The notes: generated from the sequence alone by a model not told the origin. Counted from the stretch's first letter, positions 33,834 through 43,199 are shown. The stretch is 64,000 nt of DNA from Brenneria populi (GCF_036016195.1 NZ_JAYWTM010000004.1:1-64000); one strand, 5' to 3'. Program-made: numbers and translations.

Positions 33834-33870
33834 ATTTCTAACATCTCACCCATCATCAGGAACATGAATT

Positions 33871-34437
33871 ATGAAAGTATGGAATAAAGTTTTGCTGGCT
33901 TCGCTGATCGGATTAGCGCTCGCCGGCTGCGACGACTCTTCCAAAGTGGATGCGCAACTGGATAAAGCGAAGGATAACGCGCAGCAGATCAAAGAGGCGG
34001 CCGACGGCAAGGCCGAACAGCTCACCGACGCCGCCAGGCAGAAAGCCGATGAGTTGAAAAAACAAGCGTCTACGCAAATCGAACAGCTGAAATCGGAATC
34101 CGCGGCGATTAAAAACGATGCCGACCGGCGCGCCAAGGAGATTACCGAAGAGGCGAAAGCCAAGGCCGGCGACATTAAAGAGCAGGCCAAGCAGCAGAGC
34201 GACCAGATTGTCGAGCAGGCGAAAGATATCAAGGATAGCGCCATCAGCGGCGCGCAAAATCTCTCCGCCGAAGCGCAAAAACAGACCCAGGCGATCAAAG
34301 ACAGCATAAATAAAGACAACGTAAATAAAGATACCGGCCAGCAAACGGCGACCCAGGACGCTCAGCCGGCGCCGGTAAGCGAAGCGACTCCGACAACGGA
34401 AACGGAGCCGGCCTCCGCCGCGCGCGCCAACCCCTGA
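33871..34437 (+). CDS. Inner-membrane lipoprotein with long apolipoprotein-like helix
   Basis: 188 residues. Signal peptide with lipobox LAGC; the lipidated C20 is followed by D21, the Lol-avoidance signal that retains lipoproteins in the inner membrane. Residues 25-145 are a continuous, highly charged helix rich in 11-residue-like repeats (DKAKDNAQQIKEAADGKAEQ, KADELKKQAS, AKAKAGDIKEQAKQQSDQI), resembling LEA or apolipoprotein A/E helices. The C-terminal tail is rich in T, P, E and A. Such proteins are often stress-related or link the envelope. No family name is secure. A palindromic operator overlaps its promoter. Confidence 0.8.
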   Translation: MKVWNKVLLASLIGLALAGCDDSSKVDAQLDKAKDNAQQIKEAADGKAEQLTDAARQKADELKKQASTQIEQLKSESAAIKNDADRRAKEITEEAKAKAGDIKEQAKQQSDQIVEQAKDIKDSAISGAQNLSAEAQKQTQAIKDSINKDNVNKDTGQQTATQDAQPAPVSEATPTTETEPASAARANP

Positions 34438-34632
34438 TGGATTTGGCTTCGCCGGATCTATGATCGGGCGAGCCACACGTGGCCTCGCCAGAGCCTGATT
34501 AACGCAGTCTCTGCGGTCCCCCCCTAAATCCGTCGTCCCCGCGATCGGCTGGCGGGGACCCGCCCCTCCCTGAACGTTCGATGCCGCGCGCTTGCCTGCG
34601 CCGGCGATTTGGCGTAGTATCCTTGCGATTAA

Positions 34633-34646
34633 AAACCAATCGGTCT
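34633..34646. promoter_or_regulatory. Operator-like ACC-N4-GGT site at the acuR start
   Basis: AAACCAATCGGTCT lies 5 bp before the acuR start codon. The TAGACC-N4-GGTCTA type of element is used by NemR/AcuR-class TetR repressors; here the right half is good and the left half partly decayed. It probably mediates autorepression of acuR-acuI. Confidence 0.5.
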
Positions 34647-34651
34647 AAATT

Positions 34652-35335
34652 ATGGATACTGAATCTTACTCCACGGCTAAACCGCGCCGGGGACGGCCGC
34701 CTAAAGCGGACCGCGACTTTACCGATACGCGCGAAGAGCTGATTCGCTCCGGTCTGGAAGTGATTACCGAGACCGGCTATCTGTCCGCCGGCATCGAAGC
34801 GATAATCAAAAATATTTCGGTGCCGAAAGGCTCTTTTTACCATTATTTCAAAAGCAAAAAAGAGTTCGGCGGCGCGGTGATAACGGCCTACGGCTCATTT
34901 TTCGCCCATCGGCTGGATAAGTTCCTGCTGAATACCCAGTCGTCGCCCTTGCAGCGTATGCAGGAATTCGTCACCCACTCCGGCTTGGCCATGGCGAAGT
35001 ATGATTTCACGCGCGGCTGCCTGGTCGGCAATCTGCTGCAGGAATCTCCGCTGCTTCCCGAAGATTTCCCCGACATGCTCAAAGCGATTCTGGAAGATTG
35101 GGAAAAGCGCGTGGCGCAATGTCTGGAAGAAGCGCAGCGGGCCGGGCAGATCGCCGCGGCGGCCTCCCCGCGGTTTCTCGCCCGGATCTTCTGGTCCGGC
35201 TGGGAGGGCGCCGTCATGCGCGCGAAGCTATTCCGCTCGGCGGAACCGCTGGATCAGTTCTGGTTTTTCTTTCTGCAAAGCATTGATAACAAAAACACCT
35301 GCGATCGGGAAAATGAAAAGCGCATTTTCCAATAG
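34652..35335 (+). CDS. acuR: AcuR-like TetR-family repressor
   Basis: 227 residues. N-terminal basic tail KPRRGRPPKADR, HTH SAGIEAIIKNISVPKGSFYHYFKSKKEFG, and a TetR_C_16/AcuR-type ligand domain (TRGCLVGNLLQESP). In Rhodobacter, AcuR represses acuI and binds acrylate. Here the next gene, 136 bp downstream on the same strand, is the acrylyl-CoA reductase AcuI, which supports the name. A NemR-type role (electrophile sensing) is the alternative. Confidence 0.78.
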   Translation: MDTESYSTAKPRRGRPPKADRDFTDTREELIRSGLEVITETGYLSAGIEAIIKNISVPKGSFYHYFKSKKEFGGAVITAYGSFFAHRLDKFLLNTQSSPLQRMQEFVTHSGLAMAKYDFTRGCLVGNLLQESPLLPEDFPDMLKAILEDWEKRVAQCLEEAQRAGQIAAAASPRFLARIFWSGWEGAVMRAKLFRSAEPLDQFWFFFLQSIDNKNTCDRENEKRIFQ

Positions 35336-35471
35336 GCGACAGTAGCTAAAAAATCCCCACCGGTACGCCTGTCAGTACGCGGTGTTTAATCCATTAAACC
35401 GTTCTCCTTCCCTGCCGGAAAGCGGCATATCAAGCCGGGAGAGAACGCTTCAACCCATAAAGGCGCTATTA

Positions 35472-36449
35472 ATGAAAGCTCTGGTACTCGAACAGCAAGA
35501 CGGCAACACCCTGGCTGAAGTGAAAGATATCACGCTGCCTTCGATGGCGGATGGCGACGTGCTCGTAGACGTCGCTTGGTCCAGCCTTAATTACAAGGAT
35601 GCATTGGCGATCGCCGGCAAAGGGAAAATTGTTCGCCAGTTCCCGATGGTTCCGGGCATTGATTTTTCCGGCCGGGTCAACCGTAGCAACGATCCTCGCT
35701 TCGTTGCCGGCCAGTCGGTGATTTTGACCGGATGGGGCGTGGGGGAAACCCACTGGGGCGGATTGGCGCAACAGGCGTGCGTGAAGGGCGACTGGCTGGT
35801 GGCCTTGCCCGAAGGGCTGGATAGCCGTAAAGCCATGATCGTCGGCACCGCCGGTTTTACCGCCATGCTATGCGTCATGGCGCTGGAGGAAGCGGGCATA
35901 ACGCCGCAAAGCGGCAAGATCCTGGTCACCGGCGCCAGCGGCGGCGTGGGCAGCACGGCCGTCGCCCTGCTGCACGCGCTGGGCTATAGCGTGGCGGCGG
36001 TAACCGGCCGCGAAGAGACGCATGACTATCTGCGTCGACTCGGCGCCGACGAAATTCTGCCCCGCGCCGATTTCGCGCAATCCCGGCCGCTGGAAAAACA
36101 GCTTTGGGCGGGAGCGGTGGATACGGTGGGCGATGCCGTGCTGGCGAAAGCGCTGGCGCAGACCAACTACGGCGGCTGCGTCGCCGCCTGCGGCCTGGCG
36201 GGCGGCTTCAATCTGCCGACCACGGTCATGCCTTTCATCCTGCGCAACGTCCGGCTGCAGGGCGTGGATTCCGTCTCCGTCCCTACCCCGCGCCGGACCG
36301 AGGTATGGAAGCGCCTCACGGAAATTCTGCCGCAGAGCTTCTACCGGCAGGCCGCCACGGAAATCGAACTCGAAGAAGCGCCCGGCAACGCCGCGGATTT
36401 TCTGCGCAATAAAATACAGGGGCGGACGCTGGTAAAAGTCGGCGGCTAA
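35472..36449 (+). CDS. acuI: AcuI/YhdH acrylyl-CoA reductase (NADPH)
   Basis: 325 residues from the ATG at 35472 (MKALVLEQQDGNTLAEVKD); the longer upstream frame has no homologous sequence. Zinc-free MDR family: SSLNYKDALAIAGKGKIVR, PMVPGIDFSGRV, TGWGVGETHWGG, and the NADPH-binding VTGASGGVGSTAVALLHALG. AcuI reduces toxic acrylyl-CoA to propionyl-CoA during acrylate, 3-hydroxypropionate or DMSP breakdown. No DMSP lyase gene is present beside it, so a detoxifying role is likely. Confidence 0.92.
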   Translation: MKALVLEQQDGNTLAEVKDITLPSMADGDVLVDVAWSSLNYKDALAIAGKGKIVRQFPMVPGIDFSGRVNRSNDPRFVAGQSVILTGWGVGETHWGGLAQQACVKGDWLVALPEGLDSRKAMIVGTAGFTAMLCVMALEEAGITPQSGKILVTGASGGVGSTAVALLHALGYSVAAVTGREETHDYLRRLGADEILPRADFAQSRPLEKQLWAGAVDTVGDAVLAKALAQTNYGGCVAACGLAGGFNLPTTVMPFILRNVRLQGVDSVSVPTPRRTEVWKRLTEILPQSFYRQAATEIELEEAPGNAADFLRNKIQGRTLVKVGG

Positions 36450-36478
36450 GGGTCCGCGCCTCCCCTTAGCAAACTTGA

Positions 36479-36496
36479 GCGCCCGGCGTCGGGCGC
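36479..36496. terminator. Hairpin between convergent acuI and amidohydrolase genes
   Basis: GCGCCCG and CGGGCGC form a perfect 7-bp stem with a 4-nt loop, 30 bp after the acuI stop. No T-run follows on either strand, so termination activity is uncertain. The 36500-36605 remainder contains ACTGTCTCC and GACAGTCTCC partial repeats with no assigned role. Confidence 0.4.
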
Positions 36497-36609
36497 GTGC
36501 TGCAAGGCGGCGTGAAAACGGCGGCATCACAGCGAGCAAAACTGTCTCCGAGTCCGCCTGAAAACGCAACGAAAAGACAGTCTCCGCAAGGGAAGATACG
36601 GAACCCCGC

Positions 36610-37800
36610 TTATTCCGCTCCCAGCTCCAGCCTTACGATATTGATCCAATAGCCGATGCCGAACGGCAGAATCTCGTCATTGAAATCAAACAGCGGCGTG
36701 TGGACGTGATGGTAGGAGCCGTCCGGCCCGACGCCGTTGCCAATCAGCATAAAGGCGCCCGGTTTGGCCTTCAGCATATAGGCGAAATCCTCGCCGGCGG
36801 TAATCGGCGGGTAATCCGCATCCACGTTCTCCGCGCCCGCCGTATGGGCCGCGGCGGCGGCGGCAATCTCCGTTTGCCGTTTGGCGTTGACCAGGGCGGG
36901 GTATCCCCGTTGATAGCACACCTCCGCGCGGCATTGATGGGCGGCGGCCAGGCTGAGCGCCAGTTCGGAAAGCCGCCGTTCCAGCGTATCCCGAACCGAC
37001 GCCTCGTAGGTACGCGCGGTGCCGCGCACCACGATCTCGCTGGGAATGACATTCGCGGAACGCGCATGCCCCGCCGAGATATAACCGGCGCTGATCACCG
37101 CGGTTTCGCGCGCCGGAACGTTGCGGCCGATAATGGTTTGCAGCCCCAGCAGGAAGTGCGCCAGCGGCATGCTGGGATCCACGGCGCGATGAGGCACCGC
37201 GCCGTGTCCGCCGGTGCCCTTAAAGCTGACGGTCCAGGTATCGACGCTGGCCAGCATCGCCCCGGGACGGATGCCGAACCGCCCGGCCGGCAGCCCCGGT
37301 TCGTTATGTAAGCCGTAGACGGCATCGCAAGGGAAACGGTCGAACAGCCCCTCTTCGATCATCACGCGCCCGCCGCCGCCCTCTTCTTCCGCCGGTTGGA
37401 AGATAAGGTGCACCGTGCCGGCGAAGTCGGGGTTGGCGGCAAGATAGCGCGCTGCGCCCAGCAGCATCGCCGTGTGGCCGTCGTGGCCGCAGGCGTGCAT
37501 TTTTCCCGGGTACGCGGAGGAGTAAGGCAGGCCGGTGGTCTCTTCCATATTAAGCGCGTCCATATCCGCCCGCAGCCCGATACGGCGCGTTCCCGGCCGG
37601 TTGCCGACGATGGTGCCGACCAGGCCGGTGCCGGCTAGCCCGCGCGCGACCTCAATTCCCCAGCTTTCAAGCGTTCTGGCGACGATCTCGGACGTTCGCT
37701 CCTCCTCGAACGCCGCCTCGGGGTGCTGGTGAATATCCTGTCGAATGGCGATCAGTTCAGGAAGATATCCGCGGATTTCATCAAATAGCGTGTTGTTCAT
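36610..37800 (-). CDS. M20-family amidohydrolase (hippurate/N-acyl-amino-acid hydrolase type)
   Basis: 396 residues. RQDIHQHPEAAFEE at the N-terminus, metal-binding MHACGHDGHTAMLLGAA, PAEEEGGGGRVMIEEGLF and GTGGHGAVPHRAVDP match the M20D peptidase/amidohydrolase family (HipO, AbgB-like). These cytoplasmic binuclear-metal enzymes deacylate N-acyl amino acids or amidate conjugates. It lies 25 bp downstream of an MFS permease on the same strand, so the pair probably imports and cleaves one conjugate, regulated by the divergent LysR gene. In plant-associated bacteria such enzymes may hydrolyse auxin conjugates; that is speculation here. Confidence 0.9.
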   Translation of the reverse strand: MNNTLFDEIRGYLPELIAIRQDIHQHPEAAFEEERTSEIVARTLESWGIEVARGLAGTGLVGTIVGNRPGTRRIGLRADMDALNMEETTGLPYSSAYPGKMHACGHDGHTAMLLGAARYLAANPDFAGTVHLIFQPAEEEGGGGRVMIEEGLFDRFPCDAVYGLHNEPGLPAGRFGIRPGAMLASVDTWTVSFKGTGGHGAVPHRAVDPSMPLAHFLLGLQTIIGRNVPARETAVISAGYISAGHARSANVIPSEIVVRGTARTYEASVRDTLERRLSELALSLAAAHQCRAEVCYQRGYPALVNAKRQTEIAAAAAAHTAGAENVDADYPPITAGEDFAYMLKAKPGAFMLIGNGVGPDGSYHHVHTPLFDFNDEILPFGIGYWINIVRLELGAE

Positions 37801-37825
37801 TAGTTACCGTATCCATAACTCTCGG

Positions 37826-39133
37826 TTAATCATTTAGCGCGACGTGCCGCGTTTCACGCATCATCAGCATAGCGACGACGGCGACCGCGTTGGCGATGAC
37901 CAGATACCAGGCCGGCGTCATCGGATTGCCGGTAATGCCGATCAGCCAAGTGACGACGAACTGCGCCGTCCCGCCGAAAAGGGTGACGGCCACGGCATAG
38001 GAAAACGACAGGCCGATACTGCGCACGTGGCTCGGGAAGGATTCGGGGATCATGCCCAGCATCACGCCGGCGTTGATGGAGTGCAGCGTCACCAGCAGCG
38101 CGACCATCAGCAGCAGCATGGTTCCCGTTTGGTGATGGGTGATCAGCAGAAAAGCCGGGTACGCCGACAGAACCAGCAGCACGCGCGGAACGATCATCAC
38201 CACCTTGCGGCCGAAGCGGTCGGACAGCCAGCCGCCGACCAGACTCATCACCGCCATGGTCGCGCCGGTGACAAAGGTCGCCAGCATCGCAACGCCCATC
38301 GGCAGCTTAAGCGTCGTCATGGCGTAGGTCGTCATGTAGCTCGATATATACATGGTGACGGCGCCGCCGGCGATGGCGAGGCCGGCAAGCACCACGGTGC
38401 GGCCGTGACCGGCGAACAAATCGGCAAGCACGGCCCCGGTCGAACGGTGCGTCCGCGCATGGTTCAACGTCTCGGGCAGACGATTACGGATATAGATGCC
38501 GACCGGCGCAATCAGCACCCCGAGCAGAAACGGCAGCCGCCATCCCCATGATTCCAGGCTCTCTTTAGGCAAGATCTGCGTCATAAGAAAACCCATAAGG
38601 CCGGCAATCAGGAAAGCCAGCCCCTGGCTGGCCGACTGCCAGCTGGTATACAGCCCGCGTTTGCCGGCGGGCGCGCGCTCCAGCAGGTAGGTGGTGGCCG
38701 GCCCCATTTCGCCGCCGGCGGAAAAGCCCTGAATAAGACGGGCCAGCACCACCAGACAAGGAGCGGCGATGCCGATCGACGCATAGGGCGGAATAACGGC
38801 GAGCAGGGCCGAACTCAACGCCATCAGCGAGATAGTCAGGGTCATCGCCGCTTTCCGTCCCTTCCGATCGGCATAGGCGCCAATCAGGATCCCTCCCAGC
38901 GGACGCGTCAGAAAACCGACGCCAAAAACCGCCACCGAAAGCAGCAGACTGCCAAGCGGCGTCTCCGCCGGAAAAAACTGCCGGGCGATCACCGCGGCGA
39001 AAATGCTGTAAATAGTAAAATCATAAAATTCGAGCGCGTTCCCTAAGGTGATCGCGCCGATGCTCGTCGTCTTGCCGGGCGCGTGAGCTTCCGCTTCGCC
39101 CTCGGCGGAAACTGCCGCCATGCTTCTTTCCAT
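37826..39133 (-). CDS. MFS metabolite:H+ symporter (ProP/ShiA type)
   Basis: 435 residues, twelve hydrophobic segments. Family marks: GNALEFYDFTIYSIFAAVIA, FLTRPLGGILIGAYADRKGRKAA and ARLIQGFSAGGEMGPATTYL. The metabolite:H+ symporter family imports small organic acids and zwitterions. It is the first gene of a two-gene unit with the amidohydrolase. An alternative in-frame start lies at MAAVSAEG, four codons later. Confidence 0.9.
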   Translation of the reverse strand: MERSMAAVSAEGEAEAHAPGKTTSIGAITLGNALEFYDFTIYSIFAAVIARQFFPAETPLGSLLLSVAVFGVGFLTRPLGGILIGAYADRKGRKAAMTLTISLMALSSALLAVIPPYASIGIAAPCLVVLARLIQGFSAGGEMGPATTYLLERAPAGKRGLYTSWQSASQGLAFLIAGLMGFLMTQILPKESLESWGWRLPFLLGVLIAPVGIYIRNRLPETLNHARTHRSTGAVLADLFAGHGRTVVLAGLAIAGGAVTMYISSYMTTYAMTTLKLPMGVAMLATFVTGATMAVMSLVGGWLSDRFGRKVVMIVPRVLLVLSAYPAFLLITHHQTGTMLLLMVALLVTLHSINAGVMLGMIPESFPSHVRSIGLSFSYAVAVTLFGGTAQFVVTWLIGITGNPMTPAWYLVIANAVAVVAMLMMRETRHVALND

Positions 39134-39152
39134 TCCACTCCCCCTGACTATT

Positions 39153-39287
39153 CCCTTTACTCTTCAAGCCGCAGGACGCGCCGACCGGATCACTCGGCCA
39201 TCTATCGCCTCGCCCGCCGGGCGGCCGCCGCAAGCGGCGCTCAAAACGATAAGCTGTTGTCCCGCAACTCGAATTATTTCGGGCATA
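39153..39287. repeat. Degenerate ERIC-like element upstream of the MFS gene
   Basis: Left end TTCAAGCCGCAGG, right end CCCGCAACTCGAATTATTTC followed by GGGCATA; the middle has GGCGCTCAAAACGATAAGC like the other elements. It starts 19 bp before the MFS start codon (minus strand) and so occupies its leader region. Confidence 0.65.
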
Positions 39288-39359
39288 CGTTTAGTTTTTA
39301 TCTTTCAAGGCCAGACTAGCGAAAATTGCTAAGCTGAAAAAATGCATTAATATTGAGCA

Positions 39360-39378
39360 ATACATCCATAAAATGTAT
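39360..39378. promoter_or_regulatory. LysR-type box ATAC-N11-GTAT
   Basis: ATACAT, a 7-bp spacer and ATGTAT form a perfect palindrome containing ATAC-N11-GTAT, the classical LysR recognition pattern, about 40 bp before the LysR start and in the divergent region with the MFS-amidohydrolase operon. Confidence 0.65.
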
Positions 39379-39418
39379 GCTTTAATAAAACCGTCACCAT
39401 AAAGGCTCCGACGAAAGC

Positions 39419-40321
39419 GTGTCCTATTCAATCAAACACCTGCGTTATGTCGTCGCGGTAAAGCAGACCGGTTCGCTCGCCCGGGCTTCCGAAACCATGT
39501 CTGTTTCGGTCTCGTCCATCCGCGAAGCCATTCGCCTTATTGAAGAGAAACTGCGCATAAGCCTGTTTCTCAGCGAGCCGGCGAAAGGAATGAGGCTAAC
39601 CCGCGACGGAGAACGCTTCGCCCTGCTTGCCGAAGAGTTTCTCGCCACCTATATGGGGTTTGAACAGGCGGCAGCGCACATCCCCCAGGATTGGGAACGC
39701 GATATCTCGCTGGGCGTGCTGACCAGCGCCGGACCGCTCATTATGCCGGCGCTGGTCGCCCGGTTTTCGCGCGCCGTTTCAAACGCGCACATTCAGATCT
39801 ATGAGCACAGTTCAAAAGCGCTGTCGGAAGCGGTGCGCGCCGATAAACTTGCGGCGGCCTTCACCTTCAACGACGACCTGCACCCTTCGCTGGAATTCGT
39901 CGAGCTCTTCAAGCCGCCGCTCCACGTCGCCCTGCACCCGGACCATCCCCTGGTGGGAAAAAGTGAAATCCATTTATCCGAGCTGGCGGAAGAGACCTAC
40001 ATTCTGCTCGATTTCGACGGCGCGCGACGCTACTACGCCGGCCTTTTCGATCATCACCGGGTCAAACCGCGGGTCGGTTATACGGTGAGCTCGCGCGAAA
40101 CGGCATACAATATGGTCGCCGCCGGACTTGGCTATTCGGTTTTCAATCTCTATCCGCTGCCGACCGAGGACGGACCGTCGTCCGAAGCGGTGGTGCGCAT
40201 TCCGCTGGTATCGGACTACTGGAGTCCGACCTTCGGCATGATCCATCTGCGCGGCCGAAACGGGGGGCTTATCGACGGGCTGCATCGGGCCTGCCGTTCG
40301 ATTGCGGCCGGCGCCGCCTAA
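39419..40321 (+). CDS. LysR-family regulator
   Basis: 300 residues with a GTG start at 39419, the first start in frame. HTH: VVAVKQTGSLARASETMSVSVSSIREAIRLIEEKL. The effector domain has LGVLTSAGPLIMPALVARF. Divergent from the MFS/amidohydrolase genes with a LysR box in between, so likely their regulator. The stop overlaps the convergent MocR gene by 4 bp. Confidence 0.9.
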   Translation: MSYSIKHLRYVVAVKQTGSLARASETMSVSVSSIREAIRLIEEKLRISLFLSEPAKGMRLTRDGERFALLAEEFLATYMGFEQAAAHIPQDWERDISLGVLTSAGPLIMPALVARFSRAVSNAHIQIYEHSSKALSEAVRADKLAAAFTFNDDLHPSLEFVELFKPPLHVALHPDHPLVGKSEIHLSELAEETYILLDFDGARRYYAGLFDHHRVKPRVGYTVSSRETAYNMVAAGLGYSVFNLYPLPTEDGPSSEAVVRIPLVSDYWSPTFGMIHLRGRNGGLIDGLHRACRSIAAGAA

Positions 40322-41805
40322 CGCGCGCCATAAAACCGCCCGAGCAGCGCGCCAAGCGTTTTGCCCGCGTAGCTGATTTTGGCTTCGGTCAACGCCGCGT
40401 AACCCACCAGCACGGCGGGCGGATAAACCGCCGCGTGGCAGAACATGCCCAATGGCTGTAAAGATATTCCCCGCCGCGCCGCCGCGTCGCAAAAATCCGC
40501 TTCCGACGTTCCGGCCGGCAGCCATAAGATAAGATGAAATCCAGCCTGCTCTCCGCCGATCTGCGGGGCGTATCCCGCCGCCTGGGTCAGGCTGAACATC
40601 AATAGATCCCGTCTGCGCTGATAGGTCTGCCGGGCGAGGCGCAGGTGTCTGGCGAAATGCCCCTGCGCTATGAAATGCGCCACCGCGGCCTGCTCGATAA
40701 TCCCGGCGGCGCGCCCGGAAAACTCCCATCGCGCGCTCAGGCGTTCGCGCAAACGGCGGGGAATAACGCAATAGGCCACTCTCAGATCCGCAAACAGCGT
40801 TTTGTTGAAACTGCCGCAGTAAATGACCCGCTCTATCCGATCGATGGCCTTGATCGCCGGTAAGGGAGAGGCGTGGTAGTTGAAATCGCTATCGTAGTCA
40901 TCTTCGATGATATAGGCGTTCGTTTTGACCGCCCAGTCCAACAGCGCCAGGCGTCGTTCGGCCGTCATCGTTATGCCCAGCGGAGCCTGATGGGCGGGCG
41001 TCACATACGCCAGCTTCGCCTTGCTATACGCGCGCAGATAGGCGACATCGATCCCGGCCGCATCCAGCGGAACGAAATCAAGCCTGGCGCCCGCCTCTTC
41101 CAGTATTCTTCGCGCCCACAGATAGCCGGGATCCTCCACCGCGACGGCCTCTCCGCGCCGCAGCAGAATACGCGCCGCCATTTCGGCGGCGCTGCGGATC
41201 CCGGTGGTGATAATGACATCCTCGGCATGGCAGGATATGCCGCGGTAGGCGCGCAGATACTGCGCGACCCGCCGCCGCAGGTCCGGCGTCCCAAAAGTCC
41301 GCCCCGTCGCCAATTCGCCGGGCGTCAGTTGGCCTAGGGCGTTCGCCAGGCCGGCGCGCCACGCCTTGGCGTCCAACAGCGACGGGTCGGGCATGCGCGC
41401 GATAAAAGGAACGTCATAGGCCAGAGACGCCGCGGTAAGGGATTCCGGCGATGCGGCGCCGCGCGAGGAGGAATGCGCCGAAGCATCCGCAGCGAGCGAC
41501 GGCGCAGCGGCCTTCAGCAGGACGTCGGGCACCGCGGCGCGCACCGCGGAACCTGAGCCGCGTTTTCTTTCGATGTAGCCCTCCAGCCGGAGGCGGTCGA
41601 ACACGATCTCTACGGTGCCGCGCGATATCCGCCAGCGCTCGGCCAGCGCGCGCGTGGCCGGCAGATGCTCGCCGGCCTTCAGCAGCCCCTTCAGGATCGC
41701 TTCGCGCAACGCCTCATAGACCGCCGTCTGTTTATCGGCGCTACCCTCTTCCAACGCAATCGGTCGCGGAATATCCAGCGCTATCGCCGCTTTGCCTCTG
41801 CCCAT
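40318..41805 (-). CDS. MocR-type GntR/aminotransferase regulator
   Basis: 495 residues. N-terminal GntR winged helix (QTAVYEALREAILKGLLKAGEHLPATRALAERWRISRGTVEIVFDRLRLEGYIE) fused to a fold-type I PLP aminotransferase domain with IIEDDYDSDFNY and the PLP lysine in CGSFNKTLFADLRVAY. MocR proteins such as PdxR and GabR use PLP or its adducts as the signal. No pdx or gab genes are adjacent. The divergent neighbour is the alpha/beta hydrolase gene at 41921, a possible target. Confidence 0.9.
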   Translation of the reverse strand: MGRGKAAIALDIPRPIALEEGSADKQTAVYEALREAILKGLLKAGEHLPATRALAERWRISRGTVEIVFDRLRLEGYIERKRGSGSAVRAAVPDVLLKAAAPSLAADASAHSSSRGAASPESLTAASLAYDVPFIARMPDPSLLDAKAWRAGLANALGQLTPGELATGRTFGTPDLRRRVAQYLRAYRGISCHAEDVIITTGIRSAAEMAARILLRRGEAVAVEDPGYLWARRILEEAGARLDFVPLDAAGIDVAYLRAYSKAKLAYVTPAHQAPLGITMTAERRLALLDWAVKTNAYIIEDDYDSDFNYHASPLPAIKAIDRIERVIYCGSFNKTLFADLRVAYCVIPRRLRERLSARWEFSGRAAGIIEQAAVAHFIAQGHFARHLRLARQTYQRRRDLLMFSLTQAAGYAPQIGGEQAGFHLILWLPAGTSEADFCDAAARRGISLQPLGMFCHAAVYPPAVLVGYAALTEAKISYAGKTLGALLGRFYGAR

Positions 41806-41920
41806 AATGGTCCAATAAAATCCCCTATAAATGGCTCTTATAAATATACCATTTTGCCGCTACAGTCATAATAAATAGCGGGCGCGGCAAACCCGGGAAT
41901 CATATTTACAGGAGCAAGCG

Positions 41921-42724
41921 ATGAAAATTATCGAAACTCATGGCGCAAGCGCAGCCTACTTTACCGAGGGAGCCGGTCGCGGCGTGCTTTTTCTGCACGG
42001 CACCAATAGCGCGGGAAAGAGCAGCTTTGGCCATGTGGTGAAGGCATTCAGAGATCGGTATCAGGCCATCGTTCCCGACTACGCGGGATGCGGACAGTCG
42101 ACGCTGCCCGACGGTGAAATTAGCGTCGAGCGGCTTGCCGATCAGGCCGCCGCGGTCGTCGCCGACGCCGCGGATGCGCCCGTCGCGGTGGTGGGAACGT
42201 CGCTCGGCGCGGTTGTCGCCGCCGCGCTGGCCGCCCGTCATCCCGCTCTCGTCGAAAAACTGGTGTTGACCGCGCCGTGGGCCGATGGGCGCGATCCACG
42301 CCACGCGCTGATGTTCGACACCTGGCTCCACCTGGAGCAAAACCGCCCTCGGGATGCAACCGCGTTCGGCCTCTCCCACGTCCTCAGCCCGGCGTTTCTT
42401 ACCGGTCTGGGAAGCGAAAAATTGGCGGCGTTATGCGCCAGGCCATCAGAAAAAGATGCGGCGCGCAGAATCGAACTGGGGCTACGCCTTGATATCCGCG
42501 CCCATCTGGCCGCGATAAACGTTCCCACCCTGGTCGTCGCCCTGACGCAGGACACCCTTATCCCGCGCTATCGGGTCGAGAAAGTCCATTCGCTTATTCG
42601 AAACAGCGAATATGCCGAGATCGAAAGCAGCCATGCCGTTCAGATCGAAAATCCTGACGTGTGGGCGCGAACGGTGAGGCGCTTCCTCGATAACGCCACG
42701 CTACGCGGACACGCGCGATCCTAA
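41921..42724 (+). CDS. Alpha/beta hydrolase
   Basis: 267 residues; AGGAG precedes the ATG. Oxyanion-hole segment LFLHGTNSAGKSSF, nucleophile elbow VVGTSLGAV and a C-terminal catalytic histidine in ESSHAVQIENP. No signal peptide, so cytoplasmic. Divergent from MocR. Substrate cannot be predicted. The 3' end overlaps the convergent NTF2-like gene by 24 bp. Confidence 0.88.
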   Translation: MKIIETHGASAAYFTEGAGRGVLFLHGTNSAGKSSFGHVVKAFRDRYQAIVPDYAGCGQSTLPDGEISVERLADQAAAVVADAADAPVAVVGTSLGAVVAAALAARHPALVEKLVLTAPWADGRDPRHALMFDTWLHLEQNRPRDATAFGLSHVLSPAFLTGLGSEKLAALCARPSEKDAARRIELGLRLDIRAHLAAINVPTLVVALTQDTLIPRYRVEKVHSLIRNSEYAEIESSHAVQIENPDVWARTVRRFLDNATLRGHARS

Positions 42725-43102
42725 ATCCGCATCATCACCGGCGCCGTCAACCAGGCGGGTCAGCTCGCTGCATCGATAGATGCGCTGGTTCCTCAAGGTA
42801 AAGTGCGCGAAAACCTCTATCGTGCTGCGCGCGCCATCGCGCTTTTCCACGTCGACGCGATGATGCGTCAGCACGTCGTCTCCCTGCGCCGCCGCGGCCA
42901 GGATCGTTAGCGACATGCTGCGCGTGACCTGCTTCAGCAACGCCATATGATGCAAAAAATCGTTATAACATAGCCGATTGCCATCCACCCATTGCTCATA
43001 TTCCGCGTCGAAAAACACGGCGATCGACGCCGGGCGATGATCTGGGGAGGTGACCACCTGATGTAACGCATTGATAACCTGTTGCCGTGCGCAAAAAAAC
43101 AT
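42701..43102 (-). CDS. NTF2/SnoaL-like protein
   Basis: 133 residues from the ATG at 43102 (MFFCARQQVINALHQV), chosen for the GGGAG 7 bp upstream; the longer frame to 43177 lacks an RBS. The pattern of an N-terminal helix pair, IAVFFDAEYEQWVDGNRLCYNDFLHHM, and alternating strands ending FAHFTLRNQRIYRCSELTRLV fits the NTF2-like fold (SnoaL-like). Divergent from the AraC regulator at 43200, its likely controller. Confidence 0.7.
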   Translation of the reverse strand: MFFCARQQVINALHQVVTSPDHRPASIAVFFDAEYEQWVDGNRLCYNDFLHHMALLKQVTRSMSLTILAAAAQGDDVLTHHRVDVEKRDGARSTIEVFAHFTLRNQRIYRCSELTRLVDGAGDDADLGSRVSA

Positions 43103-43199
43103 TTTCGTCTCCCTGATTGCGTGAACGCAGAGAGCATAACCCGGGCAAAGGGTGTCATAATAACCACATTCCGACATTTAATAATGATTTTCCGCCATC

